Source: Ignavibacteria bacterium
GTDB lineage: Bacteria > Bacteroidota > Ignavibacteria > Kapaibacteriales > Kapaibacteriaceae
Length of the DNA: 64,000 nucleotides
Direction: 5' to 3'
NCBI GenBank assembly: GCA_015709655.1
Contig: CP054181.1
Location: 2,476,207-2,540,206, forward strand
Part shown: in pieces, positions 1 to 8,869 of the stretch
Layout of the letters: each line of letters begins with the position of its first letter
Numbering within the stretch: position 1 is the first letter of the stretch
Translations under genes and position numbers: made by a program
The notes under the pieces: generated by a model
Told to the model about the DNA's origin: nothing
The model's database searches: none
Seen by the model: only the letters and a program-made list of their open reading frames with translations

Positions 1-1497
1 TACCGGAAATACCGATCTGGCCGACTGCATGATGTCAGTGCGCCTGCTTTCAACGGTTTCGTCAGCAAATAAAGTTACAAAGCCATGATCTAAGACCTCA
101 CGAACGGTGAGTCCGGATAAGATCCTGTTATCATCAACTTCATCCTTGTAATCGTTACCTTGCAGAGCAATGGGTTTGGTATAAATTGAATACTTTCTGA
201 AGTGTTTGTTGATAAAGTATGAAATAGCTGAGACCATCATGAGCGGAACCATCAGCGAATATCCTCCGGTGATTTCTGCACTCAGGAAAATACCGGTGAG
301 AGGGGCGTGCATTACTCCGCTGATCGAGGCAGCCATGCCGGCTACAATAAAGTGTGTCACATTCACATCGGTCAGCCCGGTTTGATTCAGACCGTAGGAG
401 AAGATAAACCCCAACAGCCCTCCTATCACCACGCTTGGTCCGAACATGCCACCATTCCCGCCGGCCGACAGCGTTACCGAGCATGCTACCGTTTTTGCAA
501 TCACTGTGAGGGTTGCGTATGCAATAAGAACCCAGGCATATTCCCGGTACGCCGAGAACATGCTATTGGCTATTAACGAAGTATAATTACCATCCAGTAG
601 TGGCTGAATGTTAATATATCCTTCACCATAGAGTGCAGGGAATAGCGCAATCATAGTTCCGAGACTGATGCCACCAACGGCAATGCGTACCCAGGTACGT
701 TTAATTCCGCCCAGCCAGGTGTTTATGCGTTCGTTTGCCGAGGCATAGTACACGGTATAGGCTCCGCTCAGGATGCCAAAAAGAATGTAGATCCAGAAAC
801 CGTCCTGCGTCCAGGAATCCGCTACATACACAAACAATGGCTGGTTGTACACCATCCAGGAGATCACGGAGGCTACGGCCGATGCAATTAACAGCGGCGT
901 GATTGCCGGTATTGAAAACGAGGGGAGCAGAACCTCCAGGGCAAAGAGCATACCGGCAATTGGACTGTCAAAGGCGCCGGAAATCCCTGCGGCCCCTCCA
1001 CAGGCTAGCAGGAGCGTAGTGTCGCGATAGCTTAACCCGAACAGTCGTCCAACATTCGAACCCAGTGCGGCACCACTGGCTACCGATGGTGATTCAAGGC
1101 CAACGGAGCCGCCCATTCCAACCGTTAACGCGCTGGTGATGATCTGGCTGTAGCTGTTATGGAAATCAACCCTGCTCCGATTGTATAAAATATTACGAAT
1201 AATGGGAACAATCCCTTGTTTAAAAACCTGCTTTCTGAGAAATATTTTTACATACCCTGTTGTGAGTATTAAGCCCAGAATCGGCAGTACAAAGTACAGT
1301 GCGTACTTATAGGTACCGGCAATTTCATTCTGGAGGGATTCGGCAACCAGGTGAGTTGCTTTTTTTATTACCGAGGCGGCTGCGCCCCCCAGCACGCCAA
1401 CAACAGCGGCAGCAATAAGCAGAAATGTTGTCTGTGATATCCGCTCCTTACGCCACCGGTTGAAAAGAATAATATATCGGAGTACAGTTCCCGTCAT
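1..1497 (-). CDS. ClC-family chloride channel/antiporter with C-terminal CBS region (3' end cut by window edge)
   Basis: Reading the minus strand from ATG at 1497 gives one open frame to the window edge. The protein is hydrophobic and carries ClC signatures: GSVGLESP (equivalent of the GREGP selectivity motif, with the gating glutamate kept) and GGNGGMFGP (equivalent of the GxFxP anion-binding motif). After the last membrane segment there is a soluble stretch (VREVLDHGFVTLFADETV) typical of the start of a CBS pair, still open at base 1. ClC proteins move chloride through the inner membrane as channels or Cl-/H+ exchangers; the retained glutamate is compatible with either. The frame upstream of 1497 is open for some distance, but I saw no better start. 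The gene diverges from the exported protein at 1593. Confidence 0.93.
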   Translation of the reverse strand, partial: MTGTVLRYIILFNRWRKERISQTTFLLIAAAVVGVLGGAAASVIKKATHLVAESLQNEIAGTYKYALYFVLPILGLILTTGYVKIFLRKQVFKQGIVPIIRNILYNRSRVDFHNSYSQIITSALTVGMGGSVGLESPSVASGAALGSNVGRLFGLSYRDTTLLLACGGAAGISGAFDSPIAGMLFALEVLLPSFSIPAITPLLIASAVASVISWMVYNQPLFVYVADSWTQDGFWIYILFGILSGAYTVYYASANERINTWLGGIKRTWVRIAVGGISLGTMIALFPALYGEGYINIQPLLDGNYTSLIANSMFSAYREYAWVLIAYATLTVIAKTVACSVTLSAGGNGGMFGPSVVIGGLLGFIFSYGLNQTGLTDVNVTHFIVAGMAASISGVMHAPLTGIFLSAEITGGYSLMVPLMMVSAISYFINKHFRKYSIYTKPIALQGNDYKDEVDDNRILSGLTVREVLDHGFVTLFADETVESRRTDIMQSARSVFPV

Positions 1498-1592
1498 ACG
1501 CTCTGAATTCTCAAAATAACGATATGCGATGGTGTACTGGACGTTTTTTCCATCAGTGTCACAAATTCCTGCTCTGATTGTACAGTGTATGA

Positions 1593-2015
1593 ATGAGCTA
1601 CATCGTCATTCTCGTTGTTCTGGCATCTGTTCCTCGTGCGTGGTGTCAGCTTCAGGTGCCTCCGATACTGCAGCCTGCGGGTGGCCGTGCTGCATCGGGG
1701 TCAGTGTCGGCTGTTATCGGTATGCCAAAGCCCCCTGCCAGATTCACAATGCATCCGGTTGCCGGATACCCGGGGCCTGCCGTCAGTTGTGGCGATAACA
1801 TCCGTCTGCACGTACGTAGAGGTGCGGTATCGGAGGTACGCTGTTCATCCGTGGATGGTCGCGTTGCAGATGAATTCCAAGCCACCCTGGTCGTAAAGGA
1901 TACATCAGCCGTGTTTTGCAGACTTGACCGGTGCGGAAGCAGCGGACTCTACCTGCTGGAGGTGCTTGTTGACGGTGTGATTGCAGAACGGGTTACGTTT
2001 CTTCTGACCAGGTAG
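1593..2015 (+). CDS. small exported protein, possible T9SS-type C-terminal tail
   Basis: 140 residues starting with a hydrophobic signal peptide (about residues 1-19, ending AWCQ). The middle is rich in proline and glycine with no recognised domain. The last 25 residues (SSGLYLLEVLVDG...VTFLLTR) have the pattern 'sGlYlvrV..g....frv.r' that closes type A T9SS sorting domains, but the full 70-residue domain is not obvious, so this is suggestive only. Two cysteines (CGSSG, CSSVDG) flank the C-terminal part. It is followed 52 bases later by the exported leucine-rich-repeat protein on the same strand and may be co-transcribed with it. Function unknown. Overlapping shorter frames in other phases look like shadows. 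Confidence 0.6.
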   Translation: MSYIVILVVLASVPRAWCQLQVPPILQPAGGRAASGSVSAVIGMPKPPARFTMHPVAGYPGPAVSCGDNIRLHVRRGAVSEVRCSSVDGRVADEFQATLVVKDTSAVFCRLDRCGSSGLYLLEVLVDGVIAERVTFLLTR

Positions 2016-2067
2016 GGCGGATGGCAATCTGTCCGGTCTGGTACCGCGAATTCCGCTATTTTGCAGG

Positions 2068-3138
2068 ATGACACGAAGCATGCTTGTCCTTTCCGGACTC
2101 TTTGCGGTAATCAGCATATCATTTGCACAGCCATCCGGCCTGCGTCAGGCGCGACCGGTGCATCCTGATGGAATGCGTCCCATCAGGGTCCCGGGAATGC
2201 CGGTTCGTACTGTTGACGAAGCCGTCAAAAACCCCGAAGCAGTAGTTCGGCTTGACTTATCAGGACAGACAGGTTTTACGGACTTGTCGTTTCTGGGTCA
2301 ACTGGTAAATCTGCAGCATCTGCGTTTAGTGGGGTGTGGGCTTACCGAAATACCCGCATCACTTGAACGGTGCGTGGCTTTGGAAATTCTGGATCTTCGA
2401 AATAACCGAATTACAAAAGTTCCTGCCATATTATCAAAACTGCCGAAGCTAAAGGTGATCATACTCTCCGACAACGACGGTGGATTTGCAAGCATACCGG
2501 AACTTGCAGCTTTAGAGAGGCTGACGCTTGATCGGTGTCGGCTTGAACGAATACCATCCGGAATCGGAGCCTGCAGACAGCTTAAGGAAATCACCCTTGA
2601 CGACAATTCGCTTGGTCGGATTGATCCTGATATTGCGCAGTTGGACAAGCTGGAAAGTATTTCGGTTGCTCACAACCGGCTAACGGAGTATCCATCGATC
2701 CTAACGGGAATTGAATCGCTAAAAAACATTAATGTCAGTTTTAATCACATTGACAGTTTACGTGCCACTGATTTTAACAAGCCCGGTTTGCAGGAACTGG
2801 TGATTGCCGGGAACGGGTTAACCGCACTGCCTGCCAGGATGGACAATCCGGATTTGCTGAGTCTGAATGCCGACACGAATCAGATTACGGCTATCCCTGC
2901 GTCAATCGCAGCGTGCAGTAAACTCGTCCGGCTGAGTATGGCTCATAACCGAATCCGGAGTCTGCCCCGCGAGATCGGGCAATGCAAACAGCTACAGTTG
3001 ATCGACGTTTCGGGTAATGACCTCCTGGATTTACCGGTTTCTGAGCTTGTGGACCTGCCGGTACTTCAGACGCTTAAAATAGCCCGAAATCCGCAGGCTC
3101 CTGACTCTCCGGATGTGGTGCCAAACATTCGCAGATAA
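2068..3138 (+). CDS. exported leucine-rich repeat protein
   Basis: 356 residues. A signal peptide (MTRSMLVLSGLFAVISISFAQ) is followed by about 11 leucine-rich repeats of roughly 23 residues with the bacterial pattern LxxLxLxxNxLxxIPxxI, running from about residue 70 to the C-terminus (for example LEILDLRNNRITKVP, LRLVGCGLTEIP, LQLIDVSGNDLLDLP). LRR solenoids bind proteins or other ligands; here the domain would lie in the periplasm or at the cell surface. No catalytic domain and no clear T9SS tail are visible. The gene sits 52 bases after the small exported protein and 37 bases before tRNA-His. Confidence 0.85.
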   Translation: MTRSMLVLSGLFAVISISFAQPSGLRQARPVHPDGMRPIRVPGMPVRTVDEAVKNPEAVVRLDLSGQTGFTDLSFLGQLVNLQHLRLVGCGLTEIPASLERCVALEILDLRNNRITKVPAILSKLPKLKVIILSDNDGGFASIPELAALERLTLDRCRLERIPSGIGACRQLKEITLDDNSLGRIDPDIAQLDKLESISVAHNRLTEYPSILTGIESLKNINVSFNHIDSLRATDFNKPGLQELVIAGNGLTALPARMDNPDLLSLNADTNQITAIPASIAACSKLVRLSMAHNRIRSLPREIGQCKQLQLIDVSGNDLLDLPVSELVDLPVLQTLKIARNPQAPDSPDVVPNIRR

Positions 3139-3175
3139 ATAATTCGGTAAAAAGCGGTAAACTTGTAATTCCAAC

Positions 3176-3249
3176 GGCGGGTGTAGCTCAGTAGGTAGAG
3201 CCCCAGATTGTGGCTCTGGTTGTCGCGGGTTCGAGCCCCGTCACTCGCC
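3176..3249 (+). tRNA. tRNA-His(GTG)
   Basis: Full cloverleaf. Acceptor GCGGGTG/CACTCGC with one G-U pair, plus the extra 5' G (-1, base 3176) opposite C73 that is diagnostic of tRNA-His. D stem GCTC/GAGC, anticodon stem CCAGA/TCTGG with loop TTGTGGC (anticodon GTG at 3210-3212), and T arm GCGGG-TTCGAGC-CCCGT. The CCA end is not encoded. Confidence 0.95.
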
Positions 3250-3260
3250 CGGTAAATGAA

Positions 3261-3290
3261 CGCCATGGTGTATAGCCATGGCGTTTTTGT
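3261..3290 (+). terminator. rho-independent terminator after tRNA-His
   Basis: Perfect inverted repeat CGCCATGG ... CCATGGCG with a 7-base loop followed by TTTTTGTTTG, 11 bases after the tRNA end. The poly-T lies on the plus strand, so it would end tRNA-His transcription. Confidence 0.85.
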
Positions 3291-3381
3291 TTGTAGGTGG
3301 CACTGGTCGTGTTTGGTGGTGAGGTGGTTGGGTAAGTTCCGGATATCGTAGCTTTGGCAAACTTTTGCAGTTGGATCACCA

Positions 3382-5100
3382 GTGATTTGCATTGTACTCC
3401 ATACACATTTGCCATACGTGCTGCACCACGGTAACTGGCCCCACGGCAGTGACTGGCTCTGTGAAGCAGTAGCCGAGTGCTACCTGCCGCTGCTGATGAT
3501 GTGTAATACACTGTCGGCCGAAGGGATTATTCCCGGACTTACATTCGACATTTCACCGGTACTCTGCGAACAGCTGGCACACCCCGATTTCCCGAAGGTG
3601 TTTCATACGTACTGTACTGAACACGCCAAACTAGCCGAGGGCGATCGAAAGAAATTTACTGATGAAGGGGCTCAGGATTTTGCTGAGCTTGCAGGCGTTT
3701 GGTCAGAATGGTACGTAACCAAATGGGAGCAGTTCCAATCAACATTTAATTCGGATATCATCGGTGCATTCCGGAGTTTGCAGGACCGTGGTCTGGTTGA
3801 AATTATTACCTGCGGTGCTACTCATGGTTATCTTCCACTGCTGGCCGAAGACAGTAGTGTAGAACAACAGATTGGAATGGCCGTCGAAAATTATCAGCGT
3901 CATTTTCAGCGTGCACCACGCGGGATTTGGCTTCCGGAGTGTGCCTACCGGCCGGCATATTCATGGCGTACCTATCTGCCGGTAGCCCCGTACAGCATTG
4001 CACGCCCGCGTAAAGGTGTAGAGCAGTTCCTGCAACAGTACCATCTACGGTATTTTGTTACGGACGAAGGGGCTCTTACCTCGGCAATTCCGCTGGGTGT
4101 CCGTGATTCCAATAACCTTCGGGTTGCTTATCATGATACCTATGGACGTATCAGACAGCAGCTGGACGAGCGTTCAGTGATGGACGTGTTCCTGGTGAGT
4201 GGTGAGAACCACAGGGAATCGGCTGCTGTTTTTACCAGGCACCGCCGTATTGCCCTGCAGGTGTGGAGTGGCGAATCAGGCTATCCGGGTGATCCGGATT
4301 ATCTTGATTTTCATAAAAAGTATTATCGATCAGCACTGAGGTATTGGCGTGTTACCGATAACAAGGCCGATATGCAGTGGAAACAACCGTACGTTCCCGA
4401 GTGGGCCGAAAACAAGGCAAGGCAGCACGCTGCACACTTTTGTGAGATTCTGGAAGTAACGCTCCGACATCGGATGATGGACACAGGAGAGACCGGGCCG
4501 CCACCAACAATATGTCTGCCATTCGATACGGAACTGTTCGGACACTGGTGGTTCGAGGGACCATTGTTCCTGGAACATCTGCTCCGTGAAATCCATACGT
4601 CGCCGATACTCCGCACAACCACCCTGGGCATGCAGTATGATGCGCTGCAGCCTCGGTGTGAGATAGCCCTGCCCGAAAGTTCATGGGGTCGAAACGGAAA
4701 CCACGAGGTATGGATGAACCCGGATGTTCAGTGGACGTGGGAACGTGAGTATCTGTTGGAGCACCGAATGCAAATGCTGCTCACCAAGCACAGTGCTCCC
4801 GGCTGGGATTCAACCATGCTGAGGTTTGTACGTAACGCATTTCGGCAAATGCTTCTGGCTCAGGCCTCAGACTGGCAGTTTCTGATAAGCACCTTTGCGT
4901 CGAGGGAATACGCTGAAGCACGTTTCCACAGTCATGCGTCGGACGCACTAAAGCTGTGTGATGCGGCAGAGCGCTATGCAACCAATGGCTCGGTTACCGT
5001 ACACGATGAGCAACTCTGTTCGGCATGTGAAGAGCGTGACGGGATCTTTATTCACGAATTAGAGCAGTTCTTTACACGACAGGGCGTTACTGTACAATGA
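3382..5100 (+). CDS. glycoside hydrolase family 57 protein, probable 1,4-alpha-glucan branching enzyme
   Basis: 572 residues with all five GH57 conserved regions in order: HTHLPYV (residues 7-13), GATHGYLPLL (about 146), GIWLPECAYRP (about 182, with the catalytic nucleophile Glu of PEC), PFDTELFGHWWFEG (about 380, with the acid/base Asp) and SSWGRNGNHEVW (about 432). This arrangement matches the bacterial/archaeal GH57 branching-enzyme group, which makes alpha-1,6 branches in glycogen-like glucans in the cytoplasm; family members with other activity are possible. No signal peptide. The start is GTG at 3382, placing HTHLPYV at the N-terminus as in relatives. The stop overlaps the next gene by ATGA, so it heads an operon with polyprenyl-phosphoryl-arabinose synthesis genes, an unusual partnership. 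Confidence 0.9.
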   Translation: MICIVLHTHLPYVLHHGNWPHGSDWLCEAVAECYLPLLMMCNTLSAEGIIPGLTFDISPVLCEQLAHPDFPKVFHTYCTEHAKLAEGDRKKFTDEGAQDFAELAGVWSEWYVTKWEQFQSTFNSDIIGAFRSLQDRGLVEIITCGATHGYLPLLAEDSSVEQQIGMAVENYQRHFQRAPRGIWLPECAYRPAYSWRTYLPVAPYSIARPRKGVEQFLQQYHLRYFVTDEGALTSAIPLGVRDSNNLRVAYHDTYGRIRQQLDERSVMDVFLVSGENHRESAAVFTRHRRIALQVWSGESGYPGDPDYLDFHKKYYRSALRYWRVTDNKADMQWKQPYVPEWAENKARQHAAHFCEILEVTLRHRMMDTGETGPPPTICLPFDTELFGHWWFEGPLFLEHLLREIHTSPILRTTTLGMQYDALQPRCEIALPESSWGRNGNHEVWMNPDVQWTWEREYLLEHRMQMLLTKHSAPGWDSTMLRFVRNAFRQMLLAQASDWQFLISTFASREYAEARFHSHASDALKLCDAAERYATNGSVTVHDEQLCSACEERDGIFIHELEQFFTRQGVTVQ

Positions 5101-5975
5101 CAACGCTGTTACGCCAGCTTCGGATTCACCAGTGGGTAAAGAATTTGCTTCTTGCCGTGCCATTGCTTTTATCACATGACCTGCAGGATTCCACCGCATG
5201 GATCAGGCTGTTTTTGGCTATTTCCAGCTTTTCGCTTCTTGCCAGTGCGGTGTACACTGTGAATGACTTGGCTGACAGGAAGAACGATCAGCAGCACCCA
5301 TATAAAAAGAACAGGCCGATCGCTTCGGGTCTGTTATCCGTTCCGTCAGCTTTCCGACTTGTGATGGTGCTCGTGCTTCTTTCGTTACTCCTGGCATGGT
5401 TTGTTGGCTCTGTACAGTTCGTTAATTACCTGGCCCTCTATGCCGCAGTAACAACGTTGTACAGTGTATGGGCACGCAGTATTGTCATGCTTGATGTGGT
5501 TGTGCTAAGCATGCTGTATTCATTACGTCTGCTTGCCGGTGGTGCCGTGGTCGCGGTTGTTCTGTCGCCCTGGCTGCTTGCATTTTCGTTGTTTCTGTTT
5601 CTGAGCCTGGCGCTCCTGAAGCGGTACACTGAATTACGCGACGTTACTGAAACAACAACCGAGGCTGCATCCAGCGGACGTGGCTATCAGGCGTCCGACG
5701 CATCACTTGTCCTTGTTCTCGGCCCCAGCATTGGCTTTATGGCGGTACTTGTTTTTGTATTGTACGTGCACAGTCCGAACGTTGCGTCGCTCTACAACCA
5801 TCCCGACAGGCTTTGGGCACTTGCACCGGTTTTGCTGTATTGGATAGGTCACGTGTGGATGTCGGCTCATCGCGGTCTTGTTCACGAAGATCCGGTAATC
5901 TATGCGCTAAAAGATAAAAATAGTTATATCGTGCTTGCTGTGGCCGTCATGATCCTGGTGGTTGCTTCACTATGA
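5097..5975 (+). CDS. UbiA-family polyprenyl-phosphate phosphoribosyltransferase (DPPR synthase-like)
   Basis: 292 residues, almost wholly membrane-embedded (about 8-9 hydrophobic segments). The N-terminus RQLRIHQWVKNLLL and the Asp-rich motif NDLADRKNDQQHPYKKNRPI (about residues 56-75) match decaprenyl-phosphate phosphoribosyltransferases such as Rv3806c rather than quinone prenyltransferases. A second polar motif, KRYTELRD, lies in a later loop. Known members move phosphoribose from PRPP to a polyprenyl phosphate in the inner membrane, the first step towards polyprenyl-phosphoryl-arabinose. The next two genes match the epimerising enzymes DprE1 and DprE2, which strongly supports this role. 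ATGA overlaps occur at both ends (5097-5100 and 5972-5975). A prs gene supplying PRPP occurs at 62411 but is unlinked. Confidence 0.88.
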   Translation: MTTLLRQLRIHQWVKNLLLAVPLLLSHDLQDSTAWIRLFLAISSFSLLASAVYTVNDLADRKNDQQHPYKKNRPIASGLLSVPSAFRLVMVLVLLSLLLAWFVGSVQFVNYLALYAAVTTLYSVWARSIVMLDVVVLSMLYSLRLLAGGAVVAVVLSPWLLAFSLFLFLSLALLKRYTELRDVTETTTEAASSGRGYQASDASLVLVLGPSIGFMAVLVFVLYVHSPNVASLYNHPDRLWALAPVLLYWIGHVWMSAHRGLVHEDPVIYALKDKNSYIVLAVAVMILVVASL

Positions 5976-7264
5976 GCAGGGTTGCGTCATGGGGACATTT
6001 CCCTGAGCCCCATCCGGCATCGTACGTAACTCTGAAGAACGATACGGAGGCCTGTGAGCAGTTGGAACAGGCAACGGCACCGGTGATGATTCGCGGGCTT
6101 GGACGCTCGTACGGCGATGTTTGTTTGAATTCCGGCGGTACCGTTGCCTGGAATAGACAATTAAACGTTATCGAGCATTTCGATGCAGACCGTGGGGTCG
6201 TAACGGTGCAGGCAGGTGTTTCACTTGATGAAATTCTGACCCGCGTTTTGCCGCATGGATGGTGCGTTCCGGTACTTCCTGGTACAAGGCATGTAACTGT
6301 AGGTGGTGCTATTGCAAACGATGTGCACGGCAAGAACCATTGGCACCGGGGGTCATTCTGCTGTTTTGTGGACGAGATCATCATTATTCATAACGGTAGA
6401 GTTCAAACCTGCAGCCGGTCCGAAAACCCCGGACTGTTCTATGCAACTATCGGTGGTATCGGGCTTACGGGCTGTATCCTTCGTGCCACGCTCCGGTTGC
6501 TTCGGGTGGGCTCGGCATATCTGAATACCCGCACCGTACCTTGCCGTAGCACCGCCGATGCTGTAGATATGCTGGCTGAGGCAGACGCTATCCATGAGTA
6601 TTCGGTTGCATGGATTGACAGCTTTTCCGGACGTGGACTGTGCAGCGTGGGCGATCATTGTGCCGACGGAGAGTATGAGCGACGGAGACAGCGTACGCTG
6701 ACTATGCCACGGATTGCGCGCATTGGTAATTCACCGTTAAATGTACGATTGTTTAACAGGGCGTATTATGCTATGATGGCTGCCCCAAAACAACATCGGT
6801 TGGCGATGAATTCGTTTTTCTTCCCGCTAGATGTTGTACGAAAATGGTACCGGTTTTACGGCAAACAGGGGTTGATTCAGTATCAGTTTGTGGTGCCTCA
6901 TAACGCCGGAGTTGCGATAACCACGCAGGTTAGCGAGTTGCTCGGCAGGGCAGGGCACACCTCGTATCTTACGGTACTGAAACGGTTTGGGTCGGTGGCA
7001 TCAGGTGGCCTGCTATCGTTCCCAATGGGCGGGCTCACCGTTGCGATGGATTTACCTGTCCGCAGCGCATCATTGTTTGAAGTGCTTGACCTTTGTGATA
7101 CCATTGTAGCTGATGCAGGTGGCAGGGTATATATTGCCAAGGATGCCCGAATGAGCTCATCTGCCTTCTACCGAATGTATGGTAGTAAATTACATGAATT
7201 ACTGACATATCGCGATAAGCGGTATTCAAACTCATTCTGGCGTCGAGTATGGAGGGAAGCTTAA
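5972..7264 (+). CDS. dprE1: FAD-dependent decaprenylphosphoryl-ribose 2'-oxidase-like protein (DprE1-like)
   Basis: 430 residues with a PCMH-type FAD-binding domain: RGLGRSYGD (about residue 42), PGTRHVTVGGAIANDVHGKNH (about 103-123) and ATIGGIGLTG. In the family HGKNH lines the flavin site. The C-terminal half has SFPMGGLTVAMDLP and YIAKDAR; the Lys of AKD corresponds to the catalytic Lys418 of Mycobacterium tuberculosis DprE1. The residue matching the benzothiazinone-targeted Cys387 (NVCVDFP in that species) is Ala here (TVAMDLP, about residue 358). It would oxidise polyprenyl-phosphoryl-ribose to the 2-keto form, which the next gene product reduces. It overlaps the upstream gene by ATGA and is separated from dprE2 by one base. 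Confidence 0.9.
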   Translation: MSRVASWGHFPEPHPASYVTLKNDTEACEQLEQATAPVMIRGLGRSYGDVCLNSGGTVAWNRQLNVIEHFDADRGVVTVQAGVSLDEILTRVLPHGWCVPVLPGTRHVTVGGAIANDVHGKNHWHRGSFCCFVDEIIIIHNGRVQTCSRSENPGLFYATIGGIGLTGCILRATLRLLRVGSAYLNTRTVPCRSTADAVDMLAEADAIHEYSVAWIDSFSGRGLCSVGDHCADGEYERRRQRTLTMPRIARIGNSPLNVRLFNRAYYAMMAAPKQHRLAMNSFFFPLDVVRKWYRFYGKQGLIQYQFVVPHNAGVAITTQVSELLGRAGHTSYLTVLKRFGSVASGGLLSFPMGGLTVAMDLPVRSASLFEVLDLCDTIVADAGGRVYIAKDARMSSSAFYRMYGSKLHELLTYRDKRYSNSFWRRVWREA

Positions 7265-7265
7265 T

Positions 7266-8036
7266 ATGATGCAAAAGGCGCGTAATATTGTCATCATCGG
7301 CGCAACAAGTGCTATTGCCGGCGAGGTTGCCCTCCACTATGCATCGTCAGGATCACGGTTTTTTCTTGCTGGCCGGAACGAGGAGGGGCTGGCGGGGCTT
7401 AGCACACGGTTGCGGACCCGTGGTGCACAGGATATTGCCGTGTTTGTTGCCGATCTCAGACAAAGGGATTTGCACCAGGAAATAGTAATCAAAGCAACGG
7501 AATATCTGTCGTCAATTGATATTGTGCTTATTGCGCATGGCGTTTATCCGGAGCAGGAAACTGCTTCGGCCGACGTAAATCTGACTCTTGACAGTCTTAT
7601 TACAAATGCGGTGAGTCCGATTTCGTTTATGCACCGGTTTGCACTGGTACTGCAGCAACAGCGCGCCCGGAACACCACATCGGGTTTTGTACCACGCCTG
7701 GTTGTGATATCATCGGTAGCGGGGGATCGGGGGCGGAAAACGAATTACGCTTATGGAAGTGCTAAAAGTGCAGTAACAGCCTTTGCATCGGGTTTGGGTG
7801 CCGCACTGGTTCGTAACGGTATCCGTGTAATCACAGTGAAGCCCGGACCGGTAGCAACACCATTTACCAAGCACATTCAGATGCCGTTGCTAGCCTCCGT
7901 ACGCACCGTTGCAGATGATATCGTTCACGGTATTGCAAGGGGAAAATCGGTGATTTACACCCCCTGGTACTGGCGGTGGATCATGATGGTAGTTCGCAGT
8001 TTGCCTCAGTGGATCTTTCGGCGTATTCCCTGGTAA
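7266..8036 (+). CDS. dprE2: SDR-family decaprenylphosphoryl-2-keto-ribose reductase-like protein (DprE2-like)
   Basis: 256 residues. Rossmann N-terminus NIVIIGATSAIAGEVA, with the GATSxIA nucleotide-binding variant typical of DprE2, then the SDR catalytic set: S in VISSVAGDRG and the YxxxK pair in YAYGSAK. The C-terminus has a hydrophobic/basic stretch (WRWIMMVVRSLPQWIF) that may touch the membrane, as expected for an enzyme acting on a lipid-linked sugar. It would reduce the keto intermediate made by DprE1 to polyprenyl-phosphoryl-arabinose. The start one base after the dprE1 stop shows co-translation. The gene ends 3 bases from the convergent lipoprotein gene. Confidence 0.88.
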   Translation: MMQKARNIVIIGATSAIAGEVALHYASSGSRFFLAGRNEEGLAGLSTRLRTRGAQDIAVFVADLRQRDLHQEIVIKATEYLSSIDIVLIAHGVYPEQETASADVNLTLDSLITNAVSPISFMHRFALVLQQQRARNTTSGFVPRLVVISSVAGDRGRKTNYAYGSAKSAVTAFASGLGAALVRNGIRVITVKPGPVATPFTKHIQMPLLASVRTVADDIVHGIARGKSVIYTPWYWRWIMMVVRSLPQWIFRRIPW

Positions 8037-8039
8037 CCG

Positions 8040-8693
8040 TCACAACGGTGTTTCAACTTCCAGTGTAAGCAGCAGGTTGATTTCTGTGCTAATAAAGTTT
8101 ACGGTAGCAGGGCCGGTATTAAGATCGCCGCAAAGAACGTGAATCGTGAACCGTGGACGACTCTTAAACAATGACACTATGGAAGGGGCTTCAGGCGACG
8201 CCTGCAGCTGAGTCATTTCGGCACAGTTATCGGCAAGGAAGGTAGCAATCGGAACAGAATACAGGTGCGCAAGCTCATACGACTTGTTGTCACCGTACTC
8301 CGGGTGAAATTGTACAACTACCCTTACAAACGAAAGGATCTGGTCACTGGCGAAGCCGGATGTAAACTGCGGTCTGGTAAGCCTGCCAATCCAGCCCTCG
8401 GTGCGTTCAAGTTTTATGCCTGCGATTTTTCCGGCATACTTTGAATAGACGGGATTGTCATTAAGGTCAACCGTGTCAGCCAACTGACACGGTATCGTGC
8501 TGTTGGGAGCAGAAGAGATGGTTGAAACATAGGCAAGCACTGAGGTTGTAGGAACGGGAGTGGAAGGCTGTGTAGCAGGTGTACACCCTGAAAAAACAGC
8601 CGCAAGAGCAGCCGCAATCATTAAAGAGCATGTAGCGCAACTCAGATGGGGCAGCGAACAACTGAACAAACTGTACCGTAAGAACGTGTGCAT
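8040..8693 (-). CDS. lipoprotein of unknown function, paralogue of the one at 42916-43530
   Basis: The frame is open further upstream to 8861, but ATG 8693 gives a proper lipoprotein signal: positive/polar start, hydrophobic run (LMIAAALAAV), lipobox FSGC, then a Thr/Pro/Ser linker. The mature part shares an ordered set of motifs with the lipoprotein at 42916-43530: a Cys before Asp-Leu-(Asn/Ser), VYSKYAGKIAGI versus YIDNKDKFKGATI, DNKSYELA versus DNKVYEIA, and a C-terminal block with RPRF.I, NTGPATVNFI versus NTGPVTADFI. No known domain recognised. It is convergent with dprE2 and lies just inside the left edge of the accessory region. Confidence 0.72.
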   Translation of the reverse strand: MHTFLRYSLFSCSLPHLSCATCSLMIAAALAAVFSGCTPATQPSTPVPTTSVLAYVSTISSAPNSTIPCQLADTVDLNDNPVYSKYAGKIAGIKLERTEGWIGRLTRPQFTSGFASDQILSFVRVVVQFHPEYGDNKSYELAHLYSVPIATFLADNCAEMTQLQASPEAPSIVSLFKSRPRFTIHVLCGDLNTGPATVNFISTEINLLLTLEVETPL

Positions 8694-8869
8694 ACCATGT
8701 GGCCTTTCAACTGCAGCTTTCGCAGTGTCAGCATTTGCTGTATCGTTAATGACGATGGTGGTTTCTGACGCAATTATAGCAATCTTTGCCGTACCGGCGT
8801 TGGGCGGACCGTAGAAAATTAAGAAGCAGAACGGTTGGAGTAGTCCGATAACAATGGACACATTCGTGT

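Noticed and set aside
8694-8861. Longer form of the 8040 lipoprotein
   Set aside because: It would bury the lipoprotein signal peptide 56 residues inside the protein.
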